Positions 35,006 through 43,222 of a DNA stretch of 64,000 nt are shown here, piece by piece. Made by a program: the position numbers and the translations under genes. Source of the DNA: Bacillota bacterium (GTDB taxonomy: Bacteria; Bacillota; Bacilli; Paenibacillales; UBA4045); assembly GCA_023441055.1 (NCBI GenBank), contig JAEZQY010000019.1, positions 1 through 64,000 of the forward strand, given 5' to 3'. Within the stretch, counting starts at the first letter, position 1; each line of letters opens with the position of its first letter. A model generated the notes under the pieces. That model was not told the origin of the DNA, searched no databases, and saw nothing but the letters and a program-made list of their open reading frames with translations.

Positions 35006-36127
35006 ATGTGGAAGGCGGCAATCGAGGATGCAGTGGCGAAGACAAGAGTGAACATCGATAGATTCGGAGCGTTATTCCCGCATGTGAGCAAGGAAGGGAA
35101 ATATGAGCTGACTGAGAATACAGATTGGACTAATGGCTTCTGGTCGGGACTGTTATGGCTCTGTTATGAGTATACGGGGGATTCCGGCTTCCGAGATGCG
35201 GCAAGACGAACAGTGGACAGTTTCCGGAATAGACTGGAGAAGGGGATCGCCTTAGGGCATCATGATATTGGCTTCCTGTATTCGCTATCTTCCAAGGCCC
35301 AGTGGATGATAGAGAGAGACGAATCTGCTCGAGCCTTGACGGTTGCTGCAGCCGATGCGCTGATGAAGCGGTGGAGGCCGCAGGCTCAACTCATCCAAGC
35401 ATGGGGCGAGGAGCATGATGAGCAGAACGGCGGCCGCATCATCATTGACTGTTTGCTGAATCTACCGTTGCTCTACTGGGCTTACGAGATCACAGGAGAT
35501 CAGCATTACTACGATGTTGCGGTGCAGCATGCTCAGCGGAGCCGACGTTACTTGGTCAGGGGAGATGATTCCTCCTATCATACGTTCTACTTTAATCCAG
35601 AGAATGGTGTTCCGGTTCGAGGAGGAACGCATCAAGGCTATGACGACGGTTCAACTTGGACAAGAGGTCAGGCTTGGGGCATATACGGCTTCGCACTATC
35701 CTATCAATACACTAAGAATCCGGTATTTCTAGAAACCTCGCTGCGAATGGCTCAATACTTCCTGGAGCGTCTTCCGGAGGATCATGTTGTGTATTGGGAC
35801 TTCGATGCGCCGATTAACGCGGATACGAAGCGGGACAGCTCAGCTTCCGCGATTACCGCATGCGGGATCCTCGAGCTGCTGAAGCATCTGCCTGCGGATC
35901 ATCCATCGCAATCAGGCCTGGAGGAGGGTGTGGCCCGTACGATGAGAGGCTTGATCGAAGGCTATTCTACGCTGTCCCAGCCGGATGCTGAAGGCTTGAT
36001 CGACCATGGCTCCTATAGTGTGAGATCCGGGGCATCTCCGGATGACTTCATGATCTGGGGAGACTACTTTTATCTAGAAGCGCTTATGCGACTGGAGCGG
36101 GGACACAAAGGGTATTGGTACGAATAA
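35006..36127 (+). CDS. Unsaturated glucuronyl hydrolase (GH88)
   Basis: About 373 residues, cytoplasmic, (alpha/alpha)6 barrel. It removes the 4,5-unsaturated uronic acid left on oligosaccharide ends by polysaccharide lyases, by hydrating the double bond. The two catalytic aspartates of the family are at D87 (GHHDIGF) and D148 (GRIIIDCLLN). The WTNGFWSG start and TWTRGQAWGIYG motif also fit. The start is ATG 35006 (10 bases after AGGAG) or TTG 35000. No polysaccharide lyase is in the window, so the upstream depolymerase must be encoded elsewhere. Its presence says the locus substrate contains uronic acid. Confidence 0.92.
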   Translation: MWKAAIEDAVAKTRVNIDRFGALFPHVSKEGKYELTENTDWTNGFWSGLLWLCYEYTGDSGFRDAARRTVDSFRNRLEKGIALGHHDIGFLYSLSSKAQWMIERDESARALTVAAADALMKRWRPQAQLIQAWGEEHDEQNGGRIIIDCLLNLPLLYWAYEITGDQHYYDVAVQHAQRSRRYLVRGDDSSYHTFYFNPENGVPVRGGTHQGYDDGSTWTRGQAWGIYGFALSYQYTKNPVFLETSLRMAQYFLERLPEDHVVYWDFDAPINADTKRDSSASAITACGILELLKHLPADHPSQSGLEEGVARTMRGLIEGYSTLSQPDAEGLIDHGSYSVRSGASPDDFMIWGDYFYLEALMRLERGHKGYWYE

Positions 36128-36140
36128 TAGAATGAGCCAG

Positions 36141-36182
36141 CACAAACGCCAGGGCCTATTCATAAGGCTCCTGGCGTTTGTG
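36141..36182. terminator. Bidirectional hairpin between GH88 and thrC
   Basis: CACAAACGCCAG (36141-36152) pairs with CTGGCGTTTGTG (36171-36182), with inner GGCC/GGCT pairing. It lies between convergent stops and serves both. No long T-run. Confidence 0.7.
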
Positions 36183-36198
36183 TGTGCGTCTATAGGTT

Positions 36199-37587
36199 TT
36201 AAAAGAACCTTAGCAATTCCGACTTAATCGCTTCATTCAAGCCGGCGACCTGCGTCTGATATTGTGGCTGATCGAATAGCGCCTCTATTTCCGGCGGGTA
36301 GGAATGTGCAATGGGGATCAATGCCAGCGCCTCGCCGAACTTCGCTGGGTGTGCAGTGGACAGCGCTACCGTTACTTCATCTTCGGCGCAGCACTTATCT
36401 GCAGCAGCTACACCGCAAGCGGTATGTGGATCTAGCACATAGTTGTAAGTGAGGTGGTAGCTGCTGATGGTGGCCAGGCACTCGTCATTCCCTGTGCCGT
36501 ATGCAACGAAGTCCTGTTGTACCTGTGCGAGCTTATCAGCAGGGATGACGATCTTGCCTTCCCGCTTGAAGCTGTTCATCAGGTCTGTGGTAACACTCGC
36601 GTCTTCACCGTACAGGTAATAGAGATAACGCTCGAAATTGCTGGCAACCTGGATGTCCATAGATGGGCTATGCGTCATGCGGAATTCGGCAGGCTGATAG
36701 ATCCCTTCTGCGACGAAACGTTCAAGGATATTATTCTCGTTAGTTGCCAGAATGAGCTTGCCAATTGGCAGCCCCATTCGCTTGGCCAGATATCCCGCGA
36801 AGATGTCACCGAAGTTCCCTGTAGGCACACTGAAGTTGACAGCGCCCGCTACACCTTGCTTAGCCAGCTGGAAGTAAGCATAGAAGTAATACACAGTCTG
36901 AGCTAGAATACGCGCGATATTAATGGAATTAATGGCGCGTAGATGATAGTCCTGCTTGAACGCCACATCAGCGAACAGTTCTTTGATAATACGCTGACAG
37001 TCATCAAAATTGCCCTCGACGGACAGGTTTAACACATTCTGGCTGTCGACAGTCGTCATCTGCAGCTCCTGCACCTTGCTGACCTTCCCATGGGGATGCA
37101 GGATGCAGATTCGTATGCCCTCCTTGCCGCGCACGCCTTCAATTGCTGAAGCCCCTGTATCACCGGACGTCGCGCCTAGAATGTGAATGATGGAATTGGT
37201 GCGGCGTGAGATATAGGAGTAGAGATTGCCTAGAAATTGCAGGGCTACGTCCTTGAATGCGAAGGTCGGCCCGTGGAAGAGCTCGAGAATATGCAGATGA
37301 TCGTTCACGCGATGAACTGGGGTTACTTCTTCATGGCGGAACGTTGAATAGCTGTCCTCAACAAGCTTCTTCAAGTCTTCACGTGGAATGTCTTCACCCA
37401 TATAGAGGGAGAACACCTCGCAGGCGAGCTCCTTATACGATAAGTGCTTCCACGTATTCAGTACGTCTGATGAAACCTGCGGGATGCGCTTGGGGATGAT
37501 TAAGCCCCCGTCATCTGCAAGCCCCATAAGGACAGCATCGATAAACCCAATTGATCCTATTGTTCCCCTTGTGCTAATGTATTCCAT
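36199..37587 (-). CDS. thrC: Threonine synthase, long (class II) type
   Basis: 462 residues, a PLP enzyme converting O-phospho-L-homoserine to L-threonine. The PLP lysine is K112 in HGPTFAFKDVALQ. GATSGDTGASAIEG forms the phosphate-binding loop and SVPTGNFGDIFAGYLA is the second family signature. At 462 residues it is the long E. coli/yeast-like type, not the ~350-residue type usual in Bacillus thr operons. It stands alone, without hom or thrB, between two carbohydrate loci. AAGGAG precedes the ATG, with a likely promoter at 37636-37663. Confidence 0.95.
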   Translation of the reverse strand: MEYISTRGTIGSIGFIDAVLMGLADDGGLIIPKRIPQVSSDVLNTWKHLSYKELACEVFSLYMGEDIPREDLKKLVEDSYSTFRHEEVTPVHRVNDHLHILELFHGPTFAFKDVALQFLGNLYSYISRRTNSIIHILGATSGDTGASAIEGVRGKEGIRICILHPHGKVSKVQELQMTTVDSQNVLNLSVEGNFDDCQRIIKELFADVAFKQDYHLRAINSINIARILAQTVYYFYAYFQLAKQGVAGAVNFSVPTGNFGDIFAGYLAKRMGLPIGKLILATNENNILERFVAEGIYQPAEFRMTHSPSMDIQVASNFERYLYYLYGEDASVTTDLMNSFKREGKIVIPADKLAQVQQDFVAYGTGNDECLATISSYHLTYNYVLDPHTACGVAAADKCCAEDEVTVALSTAHPAKFGEALALIPIAHSYPPEIEALFDQPQYQTQVAGLNEAIKSELLRFF

Positions 37588-37635
37588 TACAATTCTCCTT
37601 AATTGAACTGAGTCATAATCATTGTCACTGACATT

Positions 37636-37663
37636 ATTGTATCAGAAGTAAGTGCCTAGTAAA
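37636..37663 (-). promoter_or_regulatory. thrC: Probable thrC promoter
   Basis: On the minus strand TTTACT (complement of 37658-37663), 16-bp spacer, TACAAT (complement of 37636-37641), about 50 bp before the start codon. Confidence 0.45.
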
Positions 37664-37765
37664 GTCTAATTATTGATAGGAGAAACACCGCGTTGACAAT
37701 AAAAAAGTATTGTCGTAGATCATTCTATGGTAGTATGCAGTACAAGCATAGTACAGGGGGAACGG

Positions 37766-38398
37766 ATGATGGCGGATTCTAATTCACGCAACAAGATCAT
37801 TCACGAGGTTCGGACGGAACAGAAGTTGATCGCATTCACATTCGATGACGGGCCTAACCCGGACTATACGCCGCAATTTATGGAGATCTTCCAAGCGTAT
37901 GGCGGTCATGCGACCTTCTATGTCATTGGGGAACGGGTGGATCAGCATCCGGAGCTGGCCCATTCGATCCATGAAGGCGGACATGAGCTGGGCAATCATA
38001 CCTGGACGCATCCACATATGACAGAACTGAGCGTTGAAGAGCGAGGGATTGAGCTCGAGCGAACAGCGGAGCGGATTGTGCAGATAACCGGAGCGAGGCC
38101 CACGACCTTCCGTCCGCCCTACCTGGATGTCGATGAGGCATTGCTGGAGCTGACAGCAAGCTCGAACTGTTATACGATCGGGGCGATGAATCTCAGTGCG
38201 AATGATTGGGAGCAGCCGGGCGTGGATTGGATTCTGGACCATACGCGCAACTGCATATACGGCGGGAGCATCTTGTTATTCCACGACGGATTCGGTGATC
38301 GCTCGCAGTCGTTGGAGGCTGTCCGCATCCTTGTACCGGAGGTCGTGGCCCAGGGATATCGGCTTGTGACCGTGCGCGAGTTATTGCAGAATGCCTAG
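37766..38398 (+). CDS. Leaderless polysaccharide deacetylase (NodB domain)
   Basis: About 210 residues, nearly all NodB domain. Motif 1 is TFDDGPNPD (D27 base, D28 metal). Motif 2 is GNHTWTHPH, with metal ligands H78 and H82. Motif 3 is RPPYLDVD and motif 5 LLFHDG. Such enzymes remove N- or O-acetyl groups from peptidoglycan or other glycans. There is no signal peptide or membrane span, so it is either cytoplasmic and acts on a soluble sugar or is secreted by another route. The longest frame begins at 37727; AGGGGG before ATG 37766 sets the start. Confidence 0.88.
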   Translation: MMADSNSRNKIIHEVRTEQKLIAFTFDDGPNPDYTPQFMEIFQAYGGHATFYVIGERVDQHPELAHSIHEGGHELGNHTWTHPHMTELSVEERGIELERTAERIVQITGARPTTFRPPYLDVDEALLELTASSNCYTIGAMNLSANDWEQPGVDWILDHTRNCIYGGSILLFHDGFGDRSQSLEAVRILVPEVVAQGYRLVTVRELLQNA

Positions 38399-38561
38399 AA
38401 CGATCTGGACCCAATAAAGCTTCACCATCTAGCCGTTTCGAATGTCTTCGTAGACCTTCGGAGCGGTTTGTGCTTGTGCATAGAAACTGTGGCAGTGATC
38501 TACACCCAGTGACTGCGCCGCGTGTTGGATAGCAACACGACGACAGTAGGATGTGTAGAAC

Positions 38562-38592
38562 GAGCCGCCCTGAAGTATCTTCGAGGCGGCTC
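38562..38592. terminator. Hairpin between deacetylase and FAD oxidoreductase genes
   Basis: GAGCCGCC (38562-38569) pairs with GGCGGCTC (38585-38592) between convergent genes. A second small hairpin, CGTGTTG/CAACACG, lies at 38521-38539. The 38399-38609 interval has no gene. Confidence 0.65.
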
Positions 38593-38609
38593 AATACGTG
38601 CTGCATAAC

Positions 38610-39965
38610 TTATATTTCCTGTGAGCTGCTGAGCAGTGCACCGTCGCGGATTAGTTGTTCCTGGAGACTGGCTACGTTAAGCTCGGCAGGTGAGATACCC
38701 TGTGCGGCGGCCATGCCTGAGGCCGTTCCGGCGGCTTGCCCTGTTGCCATGCAGCTTGGTGTCAGCCGAGTTGTAGCCAGCGCTTCGTGAGATGTCGAGA
38801 TGCAGCGGCCCGCTGTGAGCAGATTAACGATCCCCTTCGGAATGAGGCAGCGGTAAGGAATGTCGTAAGCTCCGTCGCCTTGCACCCATGCGGCTTGCAC
38901 ACCCTTGCCCGATGGATCGTGAATGTCGATCGGGTAGCCGCTGCGCGCGATGCAATCATCGAAGGCTCGCCCGCTGACAACATCGGATACGAGCAGCGTA
39001 TACAGCCCGTCGATTCTGCGACTCTCGCGAACACCGATCTGGGCCCCGACAGACGAGATAGAGGCATGTTCGAACCCCGGCAGATTGCGGGTCATGAAGT
39101 CGGCGACCATACGGACCTGCTTGCGGCCCTGGATCTCGCCCTCGGTCAGATCCTCCAGCTTGGTCGCGTCCAGCCCTTGCACACGGGTTGTATTCACGAG
39201 TACTTCATCCGGCCCCGGTCCGGTGAAGAAGAGAACCTGGTCCCGATTAATGGGCAGGTCGGCTTCCTGCCAATGCTTGAAGTAGCCCAGCACGCCAGAG
39301 AGCGGCAATTGCTCCAGCTCATCGAACGGCGTGTTCTTGTAGAACTCATCCGGATGATCGATCATGTACTGTTTCACTCTAGCGAGGTCGACGCCGCGCA
39401 TGCGGAACTTCATCGTCATTGGCTGCGTGAGGCGGTCTCCGTCTCGGCCTTGCAAGCATGGCACACCTGACAGATAAGCAAGATCCGCGTCGCCAGTCGT
39501 GTCCACGAACTGCTTCGCGGCAATCTCATACTTGCCGGACTTGGTCGCGAGCCGCACGGCGGCGATTCGATCATCTTCCACTACGGCTTCATCCATCAGG
39601 CTGTGCAGGAGCACCTGTACCCCAGCCTCGCGCAGCATATCAACGATGAGCACCTTGTACACCTCAGGATCATAGGGCGTGATCGTCCGCACGAATCCTA
39701 CGGTATCACGGACATGGCCGGGTGAAGCATTCTCTGCCATTAGACGATCTACGATTTCCTGCGCTGTACCGGCAATGACTTGCTTGCCCTCCATCGTATG
39801 GAAGGTCATCCATGGATACACGAGCGCAGCCGTCGACATGCCGCCTAGAAAGCCATAACGCTCGATCAACACCGTCCTCGCGCCGCTTCTTGCCGCTGCC
39901 AGTGCCGCATTAATACCTGCTGGACCGCCACCGCATACGACTACATCCGCCTCTAATCTGTTCAT
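38610..39965 (-). CDS. FAD-dependent oxidoreductase (FAD_oxidored family), copy 1
   Basis: 451 residues. The N-terminal dinucleotide-binding motif is VVVCGGGPAGINAALAA, followed by ERYGFLGGMSTAA, which contacts the flavin. A central DTTGDADLAYLSG segment and C-terminal GRCISTSHEAL...ATGQAAGTASGMAA complete the FAD site. The substrate of this family in carbohydrate loci is not established. It diverges from a LacI-type repressor across a 108-bp control region, so its substrate or a related sugar is likely the inducer. A homologue with the same motifs is at 49361. GGAGGG precedes ATG at 39965. Confidence 0.88.
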   Translation of the reverse strand: MNRLEADVVVCGGGPAGINAALAAARSGARTVLIERYGFLGGMSTAALVYPWMTFHTMEGKQVIAGTAQEIVDRLMAENASPGHVRDTVGFVRTITPYDPEVYKVLIVDMLREAGVQVLLHSLMDEAVVEDDRIAAVRLATKSGKYEIAAKQFVDTTGDADLAYLSGVPCLQGRDGDRLTQPMTMKFRMRGVDLARVKQYMIDHPDEFYKNTPFDELEQLPLSGVLGYFKHWQEADLPINRDQVLFFTGPGPDEVLVNTTRVQGLDATKLEDLTEGEIQGRKQVRMVADFMTRNLPGFEHASISSVGAQIGVRESRRIDGLYTLLVSDVVSGRAFDDCIARSGYPIDIHDPSGKGVQAAWVQGDGAYDIPYRCLIPKGIVNLLTAGRCISTSHEALATTRLTPSCMATGQAAGTASGMAAAQGISPAELNVASLQEQLIRDGALLSSSQEI

Positions 39966-39994
39966 CCGTTATCCCTCCTAATAAAATTATCTTC

Positions 39995-40041
39995 AGTATA
40001 GGAGAGAGAACCCTTCAAAAGTAGTTTAACTTTAGTTTAAA
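39995..40041. promoter_or_regulatory. Divergent control region of FAD oxidoreductase and lacI-type gene
   Basis: Minus-strand -10 box TATACT is the complement of 39995-40000. Two direct repeats TAGTTTAA(C/A) at 40022-40030 and 40033-40041 lie in the middle and may be regulator sites. They lack the central CG typical of LacI-family operators, so this is tentative. Confidence 0.4.
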
Positions 40042-40073
40042 ATAGGATAAGGAGCCAAGGAGGGAACGCTGTC

Positions 40074-41102
40074 ATGGGAAGGCGTAAGAGAATTACACTG
40101 CACGACCTCTCGACTGAGCTTGGTATATCGATACAGACGATATCGAAGGCGCTGGGCGGCAAGCCTGGAATGTCTGAGGAGACGCGTGCACGGATAGCCC
40201 GCACCGCGTATATGCGCGGGTACTTAACGGTGGCTCAGGCGAGAGAGCTCGCCAGTCGCGGTATCTCGCCGTATCCGACCTTCCAGCTGAGGTTCGCGCT
40301 CATCCAATCTCGGCAATCGACGAATTACAATCAACTGCTGGCCGAAGGGCTGCGCCAGCGGCTAGAGATGCTGGACCACCGTCTGGAATGTCATACGTTG
40401 GACGAGGATCTGCCTGACCAGACATTCGAGGCTTGGTTAGAGCGGGTGAACTTATTAACAGCTGACGGTATGTTCATTGCGCCTCGACTGCTATCCGATA
40501 CGATGGAGAGTGAGCTTCTTCGCCTGCCGATTCCGAAGGTGCTGATCAACTATCCGAAGCCGCTGCTCGCAGTTGACAGCGTCATCTGGGATGTCTATGA
40601 AGCGGTCTGCCTGGCCGTGGACAAGCTCGTTCGTCAAGGACATACGCACATTATGTATGTGGGTGATATCGAGAGTCAGCGGGGCTACATCCGACGCTGG
40701 CAGGCCTTCCAGGAGATGATGGGTGAGCACGGGCTCCCCTGCGCCCGTGAAGCTCAATTGTTAGGCGGCTGGAGTGTCGAACAGCTGCGGATCAAGCTGG
40801 AACAGTCGCGTCCTACTGCGATTATCGCGGGCATCGATGAGGATATGACGCGATTGTTCGACAGTCTAGACCGCTTGGGTTACCGCGTGCCGCAGCAGCT
40901 GTCGATCATCGGGATCGCTAATGGTCCAGTGCCCGAAGTATCCGGACTAAGCCGTCCTGAGCTGCTCATCCGTGAGACCGGCTACAAGGCAGCGGATAAG
41001 CTGCTATGGCGGCTGGCTAATCAGAGCGAGCCCTGGGAGCATATCCGTATTGCCGGCTCCTTCTATGAGGGGTCGACCGTTCAGCGATTGATCGAGGATT
41101 GA
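40074..41102 (+). CDS. LacI-family transcriptional regulator
   Basis: 342 residues. The N-terminal LacI helix-turn-helix (residues 7-27, ITLHDLSTELGISIQTISKAL) and hinge region are followed by a periplasmic-binding-protein-like effector domain (70-340). It diverges from the FAD oxidoreductase at 38610 and most likely controls it. The ribosome binding site is AAGGAGGG. Its stop codon lies inside the -35 box of the downstream tRNA-Pro promoter. Confidence 0.93.
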   Translation: MGRRKRITLHDLSTELGISIQTISKALGGKPGMSEETRARIARTAYMRGYLTVAQARELASRGISPYPTFQLRFALIQSRQSTNYNQLLAEGLRQRLEMLDHRLECHTLDEDLPDQTFEAWLERVNLLTADGMFIAPRLLSDTMESELLRLPIPKVLINYPKPLLAVDSVIWDVYEAVCLAVDKLVRQGHTHIMYVGDIESQRGYIRRWQAFQEMMGEHGLPCAREAQLLGGWSVEQLRIKLEQSRPTAIIAGIDEDMTRLFDSLDRLGYRVPQQLSIIGIANGPVPEVSGLSRPELLIRETGYKAADKLLWRLANQSEPWEHIRIAGSFYEGSTVQRLIED

Positions 41103-41127
41103 AGCGAACACTAATGTCGTATATAAT
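41099..41127 (+). promoter_or_regulatory. tRNA-Pro promoter
   Basis: TTGAAG (41099-41104), 17-bp spacer, TATAAT (41122-41127), 24 bp before the tRNA. The -35 box overlaps the stop codon of the LacI-type gene. Confidence 0.75.
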
Positions 41128-41150
41128 AAATTGTAGGCATTCTTCTATAT

Positions 41151-41224
41151 CGGGGTATGGCGCAGCCTGGTAGCGCGCACCCTTGGGGTGGGTGAGGTCG
41201 CTGGTTCGAATCCAGTTACTCCGA
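41151..41224 (+). tRNA. tRNA-Pro (anticodon GGG), CCA not encoded
   Basis: Cloverleaf. The acceptor CGGGGTA/TACTCCG has one G-U pair and the D-arm is GCGC...GCGC. The anticodon stem CACCC/GGGTG encloses loop TTGGGGT with anticodon GGG. The T-arm is GCTGG-TTCGAAT-CCAGT. Discriminator A41224 is followed by TTT, so the 3' CCA must be added by tRNA nucleotidyltransferase, unlike the tRNA-Arg at 11467. Confidence 0.93.
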
Positions 41225-41240
41225 TTTATAGATGGACAGG

Positions 41241-41280
41241 AATAACCTCTTCTTCCGCTTATGCGAGGGGGAGGTTATTT
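41241..41280 (+). terminator. Terminator after tRNA-Pro
   Basis: AATAACCTC (41241-41249) pairs with GAGGTTATT (41271-41279), followed by a short T stretch. The remaining bases to 41452 hold a TATAAT at 41381-41386 without a clear -35, possibly an activator-dependent promoter of the next operon. Confidence 0.7.
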
Positions 41281-41452
41281 GCCGTTCCAAGGAGTTGTGT
41301 GCACACTTGCCTTCTATCCAGATCGTTTCACCGCACCATCAAGATCATCTTACCCCCTCGCCTTACTTTTACCATTTCCGTATAATAGATAGATTCAAAA
41401 CCTGTTACGATACAAATAGAACTTCGATTAATAAGCGTCAGGAGTGACGAAC

Positions 41453-43222
41453 ATGCGAAGCCGCGCCGCACTTACCTTCCGCAATAAACTGAAGCTTGCC
41501 TTCCTCGCCGTGACCATTATGGCTGTGCTTGTCACAGGCGGGCTATCCTACTATATTGCCGCAGATATATTGGAAGAGAAGTCACTTACGCTGACACAGG
41601 ATTCGGTTGTGAAGTCAGCTCAGATTATCGATGAGAAGCTGAATAAGCTCATGCTGGTTATGATGACCTTCCTGATTAGCGAACCATTCAATGAGATTAT
41701 AGCCAGCGTATCAGCGGGCGACAGCAGCGATTACTTCAGGCATCTCAATGATATGGACAATGTGTTCTCGCAGGCCAGAGTCGCCGAGCCGCTCATCCAA
41801 TCCATCTATGTATCCACGCCGATCGGAGATTTCCACCCGTTGTCGATCAACCGAAACCATCATGTCGCCTTCCAAGATACATCGCTGTATGAACGAATTG
41901 TGCAAGAGAAGCGGAATATCTGGGTGGAGGGACATGATGATCAATTGTTCAGGGGGAATGACCGGGTCGTCTCGCTGGTGTTCGAACCGGTAGTCGATAC
42001 GACCTTGTACGCCGTGAAGGATGTCTATGTTGTGGTGAACATTAGGGAGAATGGGCTTCGCAGACTCGTGGAGTCAGATGAGCTGCGCGGCACCGTCCGA
42101 TTCCTTGTGAATGCAGACGGAGAGCCTGTCCTAAGCGGGGGTAGTCCGCTAATTGCGCAATGGACTGGCAACGGGATGATCAGCGAGATTGTCCGTCGGG
42201 GAGATGCGGGGCAGGTTACCCAAGAGCTCAATCATGAAGAATACTTGATTAACTATGCCTCCCTAGGGATCAGCGGTTGGAAGATCGTGTCCATTCAATC
42301 CAAGAGCAATGCGCTCCAGGATCTGAACTATGTGAAGTGGATGATTCTGATTATCATCTTGGGCTGCTTCGTCGTAATCACGATTGTGTCCAGTGTATTG
42401 ATCCGATTCCTGCTGAAGCCGCTCATGGGGCTGCAGTCGGTCATGAAGCGGATTGAGCAGAATGATCTGAACGCTAGATTCGAAGTGAGAAGCGGCGATG
42501 AGATCGGACAGATTGGCGTGCGCTTCAATCGGATGCTAGATGAGATTGTCAGCTTGATTGAGGATGTGGAGCAAGCCGAGATGAATAAGCGCGCAACGGA
42601 GATTAAGGCGCTGTCCGCGCAGATGGATCCGCACTTTCTCTATAACACCTTGAATACGATCTATTGGAAGCTGAAGCTGCAGAAGACGGAAGAATCCCGC
42701 CAGATGGTCATGTCTCTATCACGATTATTCCAGTTAGGCCTGAATAAGGGGCAGGAGTTTCTACCGCTGGAGAGCGAGCTGGAGCATGTGCGTCAACACC
42801 TCGACTTGCAGAAATATTGCTACGAGCAGCTATTCGACTACTCGATTGACCTGCTGGATCCGACACTTCGGCAGCTTCGCGTCCCGAGAATCATGCTCCA
42901 GCCGCTCGTGGAGAATAGTATCCTGCACGGCTTCCGTGATAGGGAGGACGGCGGATTCATTCGCATCGTCATTGACTCTGACCAAGTGGCAGGGATATGC
43001 CGGATTACCGTAAGCGATAACGGTGTAGGCGTTGATGAGCAGACGACCGCAGCATTGCTGGAGCGGACCTCTGAACGCGGATATGCGCTCGGTAATCTGG
43101 TCAGTCGCCTGTCGCTGTATTACGGAGATGCCGAGCAATGGGTGACGATCGACAGCACACCGGGCAGCGGAATGGTGGTCAGCTTGTCTATTCCACTTAA
43201 GGAGGGAAATTCTGATGGGTGA
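41453..43222 (+). CDS. Sensor histidine kinase, YesM family
   Basis: About 589 residues. Span 1 (about 15-37), outer Cache-type sensor domain to about 295, span 2 (about 300-322), HAMP linker (325-375). The His_kinase domain has DPHFLYNTLNTIYW (phospho-acceptor H394). The ATPase domain contains PRIMLQPLVENSILHGF and SDNGVGVD. It phosphorylates the YesN-like regulator encoded by the overlapping next gene in response to an outside sugar signal. The longest frame starts at GTG 41444, but CAGGA sits correctly for ATG 41453. Confidence 0.93.
   Translation: MRSRAALTFRNKLKLAFLAVTIMAVLVTGGLSYYIAADILEEKSLTLTQDSVVKSAQIIDEKLNKLMLVMMTFLISEPFNEIIASVSAGDSSDYFRHLNDMDNVFSQARVAEPLIQSIYVSTPIGDFHPLSINRNHHVAFQDTSLYERIVQEKRNIWVEGHDDQLFRGNDRVVSLVFEPVVDTTLYAVKDVYVVVNIRENGLRRLVESDELRGTVRFLVNADGEPVLSGGSPLIAQWTGNGMISEIVRRGDAGQVTQELNHEEYLINYASLGISGWKIVSIQSKSNALQDLNYVKWMILIIILGCFVVITIVSSVLIRFLLKPLMGLQSVMKRIEQNDLNARFEVRSGDEIGQIGVRFNRMLDEIVSLIEDVEQAEMNKRATEIKALSAQMDPHFLYNTLNTIYWKLKLQKTEESRQMVMSLSRLFQLGLNKGQEFLPLESELEHVRQHLDLQKYCYEQLFDYSIDLLDPTLRQLRVPRIMLQPLVENSILHGFRDREDGGFIRIVIDSDQVAGICRITVSDNGVGVDEQTTAALLERTSERGYALGNLVSRLSLYYGDAEQWVTIDSTPGSGMVVSLSIPLKEGNSDG

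Noticed and set aside
38193..38606. 137-codon minus-strand frame between deacetylase and FAD oxidoreductase genes
   Set aside because: Overlaps the deacetylase C-terminus and terminator hairpins; no ribosome binding site or recognisable motif.
38736..39470. 244-codon plus-strand frame opposite the FAD oxidoreductase
   Set aside because: Antisense to conserved FAD-binding motifs; a GC-driven shadow.
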